Below are positions 35,611-44,522 of a stretch of 64,000 nucleotides of DNA, in pieces (position 1 is the stretch's first letter; each line of letters opens with the position of its first letter). Source of the DNA: Dehalococcoidia bacterium (lineage in GTDB: Bacteria; Chloroflexota; Dehalococcoidia; Lucifugimonadales; UBA3495); the NCBI GenBank assembly GCA_012959605.1, contig DUCU01000032.1, positions 17,258-81,257 of the forward strand, given 5' to 3'. Below the pieces are notes generated by a model. It saw only the letters and a list, made by a program, of their open reading frames with translations. It did no database searches and was not told the DNA's origin. Position numbers and translations under genes: made by a program.

Positions 35611-38112
35611 CTACTCCAGTTCGGCTACGGTGATGCCGTCGCCGCCGGCCCCTTCTCCGTCCTGGGCTGAGATCACCAGGGGGTGACCGCTTAGGTACTC
35701 TCGGATGGCTGTCCGTAGCGCCCAAGTGCCTTTGCCGTGAATCAAGCGTACAGAACTGGCCCCGTCCAAAGATGCGTCGTTCAGGGCGTTATCCACCCTG
35801 CTCAGGGCCTCGTCAACTCGCATACCGCGCAGGTCTAACTCCGGACTCGGGCCACGCCTAGGCGCTCTACTAGAAGAGCGGCTCAGGTAGACACCCTGGG
35901 CGGCCGCAGTAGGGTCCGCATCCGCCTTTCGTTCTAGTTGGTACACCGGAATCTTGGCTCGCATAGTGCCTAGCAGAACTTCGATCCGCTCCTGGCTGTC
36001 GGCCGCGGAGATTACCTCCACTGGCTGGGCAATGCCACGGATGTAGACTCGATCCCCTTCCTTGAGCGTTTCCTGCCACGGTGTCCTTTCAACGTCGATG
36101 GGCGACCAGGACGTAGAGTCCAACTCACGTTGGACCTCTTTGATTTCATCACGGTGGGCCTGCATCTGCTGTTTGGTCTCTGTTTCAGCTCTGGCAGCGG
36201 CTCTAACACGTGCTTCAGCATCCTGGCGCATCTCGGCGGCTTCCAAAGTGCGTTCTGCCCTGGCCAATCGGTCCAATATCCCACCGATGCGACTCTGAAG
36301 TTCTTGGCGCGAATCCTCAACCAAATTGGCTTTGGCTGATTCTACGTCGGCCAATTGGACGTCAAGCTCCCGTTGTTTTCGTGCCGAATCTGCCCGAGCA
36401 ATCTCGGCTTCCTGCCGCAGTTCCTCAACCACCCGTCGCTCTTGCTGTAACTCTTGCAGGAGACCTTCAGTAGCCTGCTCCACTGGAGAAATGCCGGTGC
36501 GGGCATCGTCGATTACTTCCTGGGGCACACCCAATCTCGCGGCGATGGTCAGCGCATAGCTGCGGCCCGGCAGGCCCAGCGTTACATGATAGGTGGGTTC
36601 CAACGTGGTGGGGTCAAGGTCAACGCTTGCATTGACCATGCCCGGCTGCTCCTGCACAAACCTGGCCACACCACGGTGGTGGGTGGTGCCAACGACAAAC
36701 GAGCCAATCTTCTGAAAATACCGGAGCACAGCACTGGCTAAGGCCGAGCCCTCTTCCGGGTCGGTGCTAGTACCAAGTTCGTCCACCAATACCAGGGAAT
36801 TAACGGTGGCGCGGGACATGATTCCCTTCAGGTTGGTGATGTGCGAGCTGAATGTGGAAAGCGACTCCGAGATGCTCTGCTGGTCGCCAATGTCCGCGTA
36901 GATGCCATCGAACCGGGGGAAGTGGGCTTCTTCTGCAGGTACGTGCAGACCAGCCTGGGCCATGATGGCCAGCAGACCCACGGTCTTCAGGGTGACCGTC
37001 TTGCCACCGGCGTTGGGGCCGGTAATCAGCAACACCTCTTGGTCTCGGTCCAGGTCGATGCTGACCGGCACTACGTTGCCAGTGAGCAGGGGGTGTCGCG
37101 CCCGAACTAGCCTTAGACGCCTGTCTGAAACTTCTTGTTCTGAAACCCAGGGCGCAACAGCTTTAATCACCTTGGAGTAGCGGGCCTTGGCAATATCCAA
37201 ATCAAGTCTAGCAATCTGGTCCAGCGTCAACATGAGATCTTCGCCGGACAGGCCAACCATGCCGGACAACTGCCGCAGCACCCGTTCAACTTCTCGGTCT
37301 TCGGCCAGCCGGGCTTCACGCCAGCGGTTGCCCACGTCGATGGCCGGCATGGGCTCTACGAACACCGTGGCTCCGCTGTCGGAAACATCATGGACGATGC
37401 CCGGCACCCGGTAACGCATCTCTGCTTTGATCAGCAACACCATGCGGCCGTTGCGCTGAGTTATCAAGGCTTCTTGGAGTACATCGACACGCTGTAGGCG
37501 GCGCAGGTTGCGCTCCATGATGTCGTTCAGTCGATTCTGGGCGTTGCGAGCGTCCTGGCGCAGGTTGTGCAACACGGGGCTAGCGTTATCCAGCACCTCT
37601 CCAACCGGACTGATGGAACCGGAAAGTGTGCGTTCCAAGTCGCCCAACTCAGGGATGCTCTCGCCAATGCTGGCCAGCAGCGGAATCTCTTCGTGACGGC
37701 TGAGCTCTGTGCGGTCGAATCGGGCGGCGCGGAGCAATTCCCGAATGGCAAACAGTTCATCGCCGCGTAGCAGTCCACCCAACAAGGCCCGCTGGAGAAT
37801 CTCTCTAAAGTCCTGGTCCGGCCCAAACTCCAAGCCGCCGCCATCGTCCAAATATTGCTTGGCCTCGGATGTCTCCTGCTGCCTGGTGGCAATATCCAAC
37901 AGATCAAGCGTCGGCGACAGAGACCGCGCACGCTCGGCGCCAACCACCGTGTGGGTGTGATTGACTAATTGCTCGCGGACTTTATCGAACTCCAACAGCC
38001 GCCCGGCAAAGTCAAAGCCGCCCAAATCTGTGTTCAGAGTGCGCGTCTCTCGCCGAATCGTAGTCTCCGGAGGGTTATTCATTTCAGGCATTTCAGCTTC
38101 AGTGTCGTTCAA
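35611..38112 (-). CDS. mutS2: MutS2 ATPase with Smr domain
   Basis: 833 residues, TTG start three bases after the stop of the VLRF1 gene (ATGs at codons 8 and 11 are alternatives). Core helices span 30-350. Walker A is GPNAGGKT at 365-372 and Walker B is LVLVDELGTSTDPEEG near 443. A long Glu/Arg coiled coil runs from about 565 to 680. The KOW-like region is near 700, and the Smr domain at 755-825 has LDLRGMRVDEAL and IHGKGTWALR. In Bacillus, MutS2 recognises collided ribosomes and splits them using its ATPase; older work stressed recombination suppression. The VLRF1 neighbour favours the ribosome role here. Confidence 0.95.
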   Translation of the reverse strand: MNDTEAEMPEMNNPPETTIRRETRTLNTDLGGFDFAGRLLEFDKVREQLVNHTHTVVGAERARSLSPTLDLLDIATRQQETSEAKQYLDDGGGLEFGPDQDFREILQRALLGGLLRGDELFAIRELLRAARFDRTELSRHEEIPLLASIGESIPELGDLERTLSGSISPVGEVLDNASPVLHNLRQDARNAQNRLNDIMERNLRRLQRVDVLQEALITQRNGRMVLLIKAEMRYRVPGIVHDVSDSGATVFVEPMPAIDVGNRWREARLAEDREVERVLRQLSGMVGLSGEDLMLTLDQIARLDLDIAKARYSKVIKAVAPWVSEQEVSDRRLRLVRARHPLLTGNVVPVSIDLDRDQEVLLITGPNAGGKTVTLKTVGLLAIMAQAGLHVPAEEAHFPRFDGIYADIGDQQSISESLSTFSSHITNLKGIMSRATVNSLVLVDELGTSTDPEEGSALASAVLRYFQKIGSFVVGTTHHRGVARFVQEQPGMVNASVDLDPTTLEPTYHVTLGLPGRSYALTIAARLGVPQEVIDDARTGISPVEQATEGLLQELQQERRVVEELRQEAEIARADSARKQRELDVQLADVESAKANLVEDSRQELQSRIGGILDRLARAERTLEAAEMRQDAEARVRAAARAETETKQQMQAHRDEIKEVQRELDSTSWSPIDVERTPWQETLKEGDRVYIRGIAQPVEVISAADSQERIEVLLGTMRAKIPVYQLERKADADPTAAAQGVYLSRSSSRAPRRGPSPELDLRGMRVDEALSRVDNALNDASLDGASSVRLIHGKGTWALRTAIREYLSGHPLVISAQDGEGAGGDGITVAELE

Positions 38113-38115
38113 TTA

Positions 38116-38871
38116 TTACCAGTCCATACCCCAAACTCGGCTCTCATGTAGCGTGCTACCCAAGTCATCCAGGGTGTCGCGCTTGGGGTCTCGGATGTTT
38201 AATCTTCTCTTCAGCGTAATATCTTTGTATTCGTCCATTCGAGGGCAGACCTTCAAGAAGCCGTTCAGCGTGAATTTCTCTCCACCCAACACCACGTGGT
38301 CCAACTCTCGGGCCACGGGCTCAAACTGGGCGCGAATAGATTCGCAGACTTTCACGTACAACCGCCGCATCTGCCCTTCTCTGATGCGGGTGTAGCGAAG
38401 CTGTGATGTCCCGCCGGCGTGGTGCTTGCCCTTAACGTAGCGGGAATCTGTCTTGGAACTTTCCAGGTCTGCGCCGCAATAGACGGCCACAGAATATCGT
38501 CCCAGCCGCACTAGGACCACCCCAACGGTGCGTTCAGTGTCCAACAGAGTCCAGAGCGGCTCCTCGTTCCATCTATCATGCAGGCTGCTTTTCAGCACCG
38601 GAAACGGCGGGGCAATGACCAGTGTCCGATCTCCAGCACGCAGCCCAACCAGACCGCAGCCATTATCCTCGGGGGTGCCGCCCAAGCGGGACAACCGTTC
38701 TTTCCATTCGGCAGAACCAGCGGCATCGCCCGGACGCAGATAGATAGTCGATGCAATTTCACCGTCACGCGGTTTACGCACGCCCAGCAGATTGCGCAGC
38801 CGTTCTTTGGTCAGCCAGTCTCCATTGAGGCTCGCCGCAGGCGTGGCAGTCCTGTTTTTAGCTTCGCTCAT
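38116..38871 (-). CDS. acVLRF1-type peptidyl-tRNA release factor (Vms1/ANKZF1-like)
   Basis: 251 residues. The eRF1-like domain spans about 110-215: VGVVLVRLGRYSVAVYCGADL, then RYVKGKHHAGGTSQLRYTR (144-162) and EKFTLNGFLKVCPRM. The GTSQ at 154-157 matches the glutamine-bearing loop that in eukaryotic Vms1/ANKZF1 cleaves peptidyl-tRNA on stalled 60S subunits. Actinobacteria and Chloroflexota are known to carry a family of this kind (acVLRF1). The N-terminal 100 residues are less distinctive. Likely role: freeing nascent chains after MutS2 splits collided ribosomes. It is the first gene of a tight pair with mutS2. The start has a weak ribosome binding site. The family call is from recalled motifs. 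Confidence 0.8.
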   Translation of the reverse strand: MSEAKNRTATPAASLNGDWLTKERLRNLLGVRKPRDGEIASTIYLRPGDAAGSAEWKERLSRLGGTPEDNGCGLVGLRAGDRTLVIAPPFPVLKSSLHDRWNEEPLWTLLDTERTVGVVLVRLGRYSVAVYCGADLESSKTDSRYVKGKHHAGGTSQLRYTRIREGQMRRLYVKVCESIRAQFEPVARELDHVVLGGEKFTLNGFLKVCPRMDEYKDITLKRRLNIRDPKRDTLDDLGSTLHESRVWGMDW

Positions 38872-38980
38872 ATTATTCTGAGGATTGTATCACTGCCGCC
38901 TCTTTCGCCGGAACGCCAGCAGTCTTAGAATGGCCTCACCACTCAGATCCCCGACTGAAAAACCGACGGAGAAACCTGCA

Positions 38981-39781
38981 ATGGCCACAGACGACAATTG
39001 GACCCTGCTTCAGCGCCGAGACAAGGTCTTGGAACAATTGGAAGAATCGCATCGTATTCTTCACGAATCCCTAGAAGGAATCGATCCGGAGGAAGCGTTT
39101 TTGGGCTCCCGATGGTCGGTCTGGGAGGTGCTGAACCACCTGGACACCGAGAACTATGTTGATGCTTTGGAGAAGATTTCTTCGGGCGCGATGGACATGC
39201 TGCCGCCATTTGGCAGCCGCAAGGAAAAACTCAAAGAGGACATCGCCCACCTGGATGAGAATTTTCAGCGGTTTAAGGCGTTGGTCGCCGGGCTAACGGA
39301 AGAACGCATGGTCCAACCGGTTGTGCCGCCGAATCCGGAAAACAATTATCCTGGACTAACATTGCTAGAGCTGATGGAGAGGTCATCAGGCCACGAAGGC
39401 TCCCACGCTCGGCAGATCGTGGAGACTCGCAAGTATGTGACCGCTTTCGGCGCCAAAGAACGGACCGTAACATTTATTGCCCTCGACCCGCAAAACCCAG
39501 ATAATTTGGGAGTTTCCACCGTTGGGTTGCTGAAATATGCCGACAATGTGGCCGGCGCTCCTGAAGCCCTGGACGCAATCAGAAATTTTGCCACCGGAGC
39601 AGAGTTAACCCTGGACGGCAAAAACACGGTGGAAATCATTGCACGCCTGGGCAGGGACACCCGCGCCGGGCTCTGGAACGTGGTATGCACTATTGGCAGC
39701 CCTTCTGAATCTCACCTGGAACTCTTGCAGGTTGCCGAGAAGTACTGCGACAAAGTGGTCATCATGCAGGCAAGCCAGTAG
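38981..39781 (+). CDS. DinB-like protein (four-helix DinB_2 type) with C-terminal extension
   Basis: About 266 residues from ATG 38981, chosen for GGAG nine bases upstream; ATG 38930 would add 17 residues. Residues 5-150 look like a DinB/DUF664 helical bundle: WSVWEVLNHLDTENYVDALEKI holds the first His, and LELMERSSGHEGSHARQIVETR supplies the HxxxH pair. Many such proteins bind metal and act in thiol-dependent transfer or detoxification, but no substrate is readable. Residues 155-266 are an uncharacterised alpha/beta part (VTFIALDPQNPDNLGVSTVGLLKYAD; LELLQVAEKYCDKVVIMQA). Confidence 0.7.
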   Translation: MATDDNWTLLQRRDKVLEQLEESHRILHESLEGIDPEEAFLGSRWSVWEVLNHLDTENYVDALEKISSGAMDMLPPFGSRKEKLKEDIAHLDENFQRFKALVAGLTEERMVQPVVPPNPENNYPGLTLLELMERSSGHEGSHARQIVETRKYVTAFGAKERTVTFIALDPQNPDNLGVSTVGLLKYADNVAGAPEALDAIRNFATGAELTLDGKNTVEIIARLGRDTRAGLWNVVCTIGSPSESHLELLQVAEKYCDKVVIMQASQ

Positions 39782-39918
39782 CGATTGACGCCGGACCGTT
39801 TGCCCCGGCAAACCAGGTTTGCTACACTGTCGCCGTACTTTCGGCCCGTCTCTGATTTAGCCTGGTTTTGAGCCTGGCAAGGTGGGCAGAATACAATCTA
39901 CGTCAGATAGGAGCCACC

Positions 39919-40539
39919 ATGATTTACGAAGTGCGTACCTACGTCCTAAAACCCGGCAGCGTCGCCACTTTTGAAGAGAACTTTGCCGCCGCGTTGCCGC
40001 ACCGCGAGAAATATTCCAAATTGGGAGCCTTCTGGCACACCGAGATTGGCCCGTTGAACCAGGTAATCCACGTGTGGCCTTACGAGAGCATGGAAGAGCG
40101 GAACAGCATCCGCGAGGAGGCTGGCAAAGACCCCAGCTGGCCGCCGAAAAATGACCCCGACATGTACGTGAGCATGAACTCAGAGATTTTCAACCCGGCC
40201 CCGTTCATGCGACCGCTGGGCGGCAATCAGGCCCTGGGTTCCATCTACGAGATGCGCTCTTACACCTACAAAGTTGGCAGCATCAACAAGGTCATCGACA
40301 TTTGGGCCGACGCTGTGCCCGCCCGCGAAGAGTTCTCCCCCTTGGCCGCCGCCATGTATACCGATGTGGGCGGACTGAACAAGTGGGTCCACATCTGGGC
40401 CTACGAAGACCTTGATCAGCGCAAGAATGTCCGCGCCGAAGCCATCAAGACCCCAACCTGGCCGCCGCCCACTCGGGAGTTCTTGGTCAGCCAAGAGAAC
40501 AAGATCATGGTCCCGTCGTCCTTCTCACCAATGCACTAG
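39919..40539 (+). CDS. NIPSNAP family protein with two tandem domains
   Basis: 206 residues from ATG 39919, with AGGAGCC upstream. There are two ferredoxin-like NIPSNAP repeats, 1-100 (MIYEVRTYVLKPGSVATFEENF; GPLNQVIHVWPYESMEER) and 108-206 (SIYEMRSYTYKVGSINKVIDIW; GGLNKWVHIWAYEDLDQR). The family is small, cytosolic and of unclear biochemical role, often next to catabolic enzymes in Chloroflexota and Proteobacteria. A strong terminator follows. Confidence 0.88.
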   Translation: MIYEVRTYVLKPGSVATFEENFAAALPHREKYSKLGAFWHTEIGPLNQVIHVWPYESMEERNSIREEAGKDPSWPPKNDPDMYVSMNSEIFNPAPFMRPLGGNQALGSIYEMRSYTYKVGSINKVIDIWADAVPAREEFSPLAAAMYTDVGGLNKWVHIWAYEDLDQRKNVRAEAIKTPTWPPPTREFLVSQENKIMVPSSFSPMH

Positions 40540-40611
40540 GCCGGCGGCGAGCCGCGTTTTGTTCGGGCAAGTGATCTAACAATTCGTGATTGGTCTTCCA
40601 AAGAGTGCAAC

Positions 40612-40652
40612 AGGAGGCTCTGCCGATATACCGTGGCAGAGCCTCCTTTCTC
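40612..40652 (+). terminator. Intrinsic terminator after NIPSNAP gene
   Basis: A 13-bp stem AGGAGGCTCTGCC and its complement with a 10-base loop is followed by TTCTCTTCC. Confidence 0.75.
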
Positions 40653-40670
40653 TTCCTGAGAAAGATTCCC

Positions 40671-40806
40671 GTAGGGGCGGGTTTGTAACCCGCAATGCTT
40701 GGGTAGGCCATTTCCAGATGATCCAAGCAGCTCGCTCGTTGGCTTTGGTTTATCTTGCTGAAAATGACTTGTCGAGACTGAGGGCGGGTTACAAACCCGC
40801 CCCTAC
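40671..40806. repeat. 136-bp MITE-like element with 23-bp perfect terminal inverted repeats
   Basis: The two ends (40671-40693 and 40784-40806) are exact reverse complements over 23 bp, beginning GTAGGGGCGGG at the left. Each end is itself a small hairpin (GCGGGTT-TGT-AACCCGC). The core has no conserved coding sequence. It fills most of the 315-bp gap 40540-40854. Confidence 0.7.
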
Positions 40807-40854
40807 GCCTGCATCATCACTTTGAGATATTGAAATAGCAGCACAAGAATCTTC

Positions 40855-41586
40855 ATGACAAATTTTGATGAACAATTGGAAGAACTGGTCACGGCCAACC
40901 GCATATTGGCGCGGGAGGGAGTGGTAGACGCCTTTGGCCACGTGAGCATCAGACATCCGGAGCACCCGGACCGATACATCTTGTCCCAATCCCGCGCGCC
41001 AGACTTGGTGAATGTTTCTGATCTTATGGAGTACACCCTGGAGGGCGACCCCCTAGACCAACAGGGCCGCACAATGTACTCGGAACGTCCGATTCACGGA
41101 GGCATTTACGAGGCCCGTGACGACGTTCTGGCCATTGTCCACAATCACTCGGCAACGGTGGTTCCATTCACCGTTACAGACACGCCGCTGCGGCCAATGT
41201 TTCACCTGGGTGCCCTCATTGGGCCAGAACTGCCGGTTTGGGACATTCGCGATAATTTCCAGGACACCAGCATGCTGGTCGCCACCATGGACCAAGGTCG
41301 AGACCTGGCCCGCTGCCTGGGAGACTGCCGTGTTGCCCTCATGCGGGGTCACGGCTGTGTAATTACAGGCAAGTCCATCCGCGAGGTAGTGATGGCTTCA
41401 ATCTATCTGCAGGTCAATGCCGGGCTGCTGCTTGAGTCGTTGCGACTGGGCGATGTTAAATACATGACGCCAGGCGAGATTGAACTTATGTCGGAAGGCC
41501 AGATGCGCCCCACCGCCCAAGAACGGGCCTGGGAATACTGGGCCAACCGCGCCGGACGAAGAAAAGACGGGGATAAAAACGCCTGA
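40855..41586 (+). CDS. Class II aldolase/adducin family protein
   Basis: 243 residues. The family's zinc histidines are in AIVHNHSATVV (near 98) and MRGHGCVITG (near 165). The N-terminal DAFGHVSIRHPEHPDRYILSQSRAPDLV block fits aldolases such as fuculose-phosphate aldolase and hydroxypyridine-pathway members. Substrate is unknown. The ribosome binding site is poor and the MITE-like element ends about 50 bp upstream, so the element could supply or alter the promoter. A SnoaL-like gene follows after 12 bp. Confidence 0.88.
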   Translation: MTNFDEQLEELVTANRILAREGVVDAFGHVSIRHPEHPDRYILSQSRAPDLVNVSDLMEYTLEGDPLDQQGRTMYSERPIHGGIYEARDDVLAIVHNHSATVVPFTVTDTPLRPMFHLGALIGPELPVWDIRDNFQDTSMLVATMDQGRDLARCLGDCRVALMRGHGCVITGKSIREVVMASIYLQVNAGLLLESLRLGDVKYMTPGEIELMSEGQMRPTAQERAWEYWANRAGRRKDGDKNA

Positions 41587-41598
41587 GGGAAACGATTA

Positions 41599-42000
41599 AT
41601 GGTACCTGAGCCCGAACCAGAGATAGTAGAAGAACTGAAAGCCGCCAACCAGCGGTTTTATGACGCGTTCTCCGACCTGGATATATCTGTCATGGACCGG
41701 GTTTGGGAGGACTCCACGCGGGTGGTCTGTGTCCATCCTGGATGGACTCCTCTGATCGGATGGGAAGCTGTGCGCATGAGCTGGGACCGTATCTTTCAGA
41801 ATTCTAACCTCATGCAATTCCAAGTCCGTTATCTGAACATACTCGTCGAGGGCGATTTCGGCAGCGTCACCTGTGTTGAAGTCATCACCAGCGTGGTCGC
41901 GGGAACAGCGTCCAATTTCAGCACCTTTGCGACCAACGTTTTCGTCCGCCGTGATGACGGCTGGCGCATGGTCGCCCACCACGCTACTCAGTCAGCCTAA
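41599..42000 (+). CDS. SnoaL-like / NTF2-fold protein
   Basis: 133-residue single-domain protein: helix EIVEELKAANQRFYDAFSDLDISVMDRVW, then HPGWTPLIGWEAVRMSW and a beta-sheet ending DDGWRMVAHHATQSA, typical of the SnoaL_3/DUF4440 group. Members are small ligand-binding or isomerase domains; no reaction can be assigned. Likely co-transcribed with the aldolase-like gene. Confidence 0.82.
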   Translation: MVPEPEPEIVEELKAANQRFYDAFSDLDISVMDRVWEDSTRVVCVHPGWTPLIGWEAVRMSWDRIFQNSNLMQFQVRYLNILVEGDFGSVTCVEVITSVVAGTASNFSTFATNVFVRRDDGWRMVAHHATQSA

Positions 42001-42054
42001 ACCAACCGTACAATGCCCCGGGAATTAGTCCCCTCTCGCCGCAACCCGCACCGG

Positions 42055-42087
42055 CTTAACTGCCCGGGGTTTTCCCCAACTGTTAAG
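42055..42087. promoter_or_regulatory. Inverted repeat upstream of the ferritin-VIT1 fusion gene
   Basis: CTTAAC and GTTAAG flank an inner GGGG-TTTT-CCCC hairpin, about 105 bp before the start. It could be an operator for an iron regulator. That role is inferred from the downstream gene only. Confidence 0.3.
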
Positions 42088-42191
42088 ATAGGCAGTGCTA
42101 CCCCTCTCCCAATCATGAGCAGATTGTGCCCAGCCGCACAGGGCAGTTAAAAGGGCTGAAAGCGCCACAGAATTTAAAAAGGACACCCATC

Positions 42192-43442
42192 ATGGCTCCA
42201 GATCCACTGTCATTGACAAAGACGGAACGAAACCTTTGGTCAGCCATTGTCGCTGAGGCTTTGGCCCACTTGAAATATAACGCCTACGCCCACCGAGCCC
42301 TGGAAGAGGGTCACCCGGAAGTGGCCCAAGTCTTCCAAGAAGTGGCCGGCGCCGAGACCATCCACGGCATGAACCACCTGCGGGTTTCGGGCGCTCTGCA
42401 CACCACCCAGGTCAACCTCCGCACGGTGACCGAAGGCGAATCCAAAGAATACAGCACCATGTATCCCAAGATGATCCAGGATGCATTGGACGAGGGCCGC
42501 CAGGACGCCGCAGATTCATTTGCCTTGGCCATGGACCGTGAACGCCATCACCTGGAAGTGTTCACCAATGCCTTGAATTTGCTGGACGCCAAGACGGAGG
42601 CCATTGCTGCTGCAGGCCTAGAACCGGTAGTGGCATCATCGTCCAACCCGGTATCCGCCACTGGATCGGCTCCTGGCAGCGCGCTCACCATCGACGACGA
42701 TGGCATAACCATGGGGGATTACGTAAGCGCGGCCACAGAGATCGACCGAGAACGCTGGCGCGTGGCCCGGCTGGGAAGATTGCGTGAGGTGGTCTTTGGC
42801 GCCCAGGACGGTCTGTTGAGCACAGTGGCATTGGTCACCGGAGTTGCCGTTGCTGTAGAAAACCAGACCACTGTGTTGGTCGCCGGCTTGGCTGCAGCGC
42901 TGCCAGGCATGCTTTCAATGGCCACTGGAGCGTTTTTAGGCTCCCGCGCAGAGCAGGATGTGCAGAGGGCAGAGATTGCCCGTGAGGCCTTAGAGCTTGA
43001 GGAAAACCCGGCTGAGGAGTTGGCCGAGCTTGTGGTGCTCTACCAGCGAGAGGGTAAGACCTATCAGGAAGCGAGGCACCTGGCCGATGAGATATCCCAG
43101 GATAAAGACCTGTGGCTGCGTACACTGGTAGAGAAAGAACTGGGAATCAGCCCCGACGATACCACCAACCCCATGAAAGACGCCCTCACCATGGGAATCG
43201 CTTTCATATTGGCAGCCATCATCCCTATCCTGCCCCATTTCTTCATGGAGGGCGGAGCGGCCATCAGCGTGTCCATCGCAGCCGCGCTCACAGGCTTATT
43301 CATCTTGGGCGTGGGCAAAGGCCGGTTGGTGCAGCGTTCACCGCTGCTGCAAGGACTGGAGATACTGGCCATTGGGGCGATATCTGCCGGGGTCGGCTTC
43401 GGCCTGGGCGACCTGATCCCCAGGATTATCGACCTTTCCTAA
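42192..43442 (+). CDS. Membrane-bound ferritin-like VIT1 fusion (MbfA-like iron exporter)
   Basis: 416 residues from ATG 42192 (AAAGGA upstream). Residues 1-140 are a rubrerythrin/ferritin-like di-iron bundle: AEALAHLKYNAYAHRALEE, GAETIHGMNHLRV and DRERHHLEVFTNAL provide the Glu/His ligands. After a low-complexity linker (about 150-180), residues 195-416 are a VIT1/CCC1 transporter: RLGRLREVVFGAQDGLLSTVALVTGV plus about five membrane helices and a cytoplasmic Glu-rich loop. Proteins of this layout (MbfA) export iron in alphaproteobacteria. The same role is likely here, in the cell membrane; manganese is an alternative. Confidence 0.88.
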   Translation: MAPDPLSLTKTERNLWSAIVAEALAHLKYNAYAHRALEEGHPEVAQVFQEVAGAETIHGMNHLRVSGALHTTQVNLRTVTEGESKEYSTMYPKMIQDALDEGRQDAADSFALAMDRERHHLEVFTNALNLLDAKTEAIAAAGLEPVVASSSNPVSATGSAPGSALTIDDDGITMGDYVSAATEIDRERWRVARLGRLREVVFGAQDGLLSTVALVTGVAVAVENQTTVLVAGLAAALPGMLSMATGAFLGSRAEQDVQRAEIAREALELEENPAEELAELVVLYQREGKTYQEARHLADEISQDKDLWLRTLVEKELGISPDDTTNPMKDALTMGIAFILAAIIPILPHFFMEGGAAISVSIAAALTGLFILGVGKGRLVQRSPLLQGLEILAIGAISAGVGFGLGDLIPRIIDLS

Positions 43443-43446
43443 AAAC

Positions 43447-44358
43447 TTAGCCATTCACCTTGGAGAGCAATCCTCGAGCGGCGGTGATGAAATCGACTGG
43501 GTTGTCGCCCTGGACCAAATGGCCGGCGTTTGAAATGGTCTCGGTGGTGCAATCGACCATTACCTCACCCATCTTTGCCAGAGTTTCCTCGGCAAAGATG
43601 TCGCTGCGGTCGCCCCTAAGTACCAACGACGGACAATCCACCGCCTGCACACATTCCCACAGCTTTTCCACGGGCCAATTGGGGTCGGATCCCATGCGAC
43701 TCCGGTTCTTGGTCGCCGGGTCCCATTTCCAAGACCATTTGCCGTCTGAAGTCTGGCGGATGCTGTATTTGAGCGCCCCAAGAACCTGCTCTTCCGTGCG
43801 GCCGGTATATTCTTTGATGCGGTCAGCAAATTCTTGGAAGCTGTCCAAATCGTTGGGCAGTTCACGGAAATTTCGAATCCGGTCTTGGCCTTGGCGTTGG
43901 GTTTCGGGTCCGGTGTCCACAATAGTCAGAGACCGCAGTGTCTTGGGGTGTCTGGACGCCCAGATGAAGCTGTTGCGACCGCCCATAGAATGGCCCATCA
44001 GGTTAAAGTCGTCCAATCCAATGGCCTCGATTACGCCGTCCATATCAGCCTGCATAGAGTCCAAGGAGTAAATGCCGTCCTCGGCCCAGTCTGTATCGCC
44101 GTGGCCGCGTTGGTCCACCGCAATCACATGGTAGTCGGGTGACAGGTTCAGGCTGATAAAGTCCCAACTGTGGGCCTGCTGGGAAACGCCGTGGAACATC
44201 ACCAAGGTGGGCTTGGAAGAATCACCCCACTCCAGGTAGTGAAAATTCAGTCCGTTGGCCTTGACCGTCCGGTCTACAGGCTCGTTCTCCTCAGTAAAGG
44301 GGACACCCATATTTCTTGCTGCTTGGTATAAGGAAAGCCCCAGTGAGTGGGAAGCCAT
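43447..44358 (-). CDS. Alpha/beta hydrolase
   Basis: 303 residues from ATG 44358 with GGAGGA upstream. The nucleophile elbow is GHSMGG (near 128), the oxyanion region MFHGVSQQAHSWDF, the acid likely in LRGDRSDIF, and the catalytic His in ISNAGHLVQGDNP. VDQRGHGDTDWA fits soluble esterases, epoxide hydrolases or C-C hydrolases. No signal peptide. Substrate unknown. It converges on the ferritin-VIT1 gene with only four bases between the stops. Confidence 0.9.
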   Translation of the reverse strand: MASHSLGLSLYQAARNMGVPFTEENEPVDRTVKANGLNFHYLEWGDSSKPTLVMFHGVSQQAHSWDFISLNLSPDYHVIAVDQRGHGDTDWAEDGIYSLDSMQADMDGVIEAIGLDDFNLMGHSMGGRNSFIWASRHPKTLRSLTIVDTGPETQRQGQDRIRNFRELPNDLDSFQEFADRIKEYTGRTEEQVLGALKYSIRQTSDGKWSWKWDPATKNRSRMGSDPNWPVEKLWECVQAVDCPSLVLRGDRSDIFAEETLAKMGEVMVDCTTETISNAGHLVQGDNPVDFITAARGLLSKVNG

Positions 44359-44522
44359 GTTTTTTCCTCCGGTCAAAGTCCAAAACTATGATAAACCGAG
44401 TGTCAAGATTTAAGGTCGCAAAGCGCCTAAAATGATACTCAAGAAGATGCGGCATTCACTTTCCAGGTGGCTAATGATATTATTAGACGGTTGCGATTCG
44501 TCACTTCTCGCATCAACCCTAT

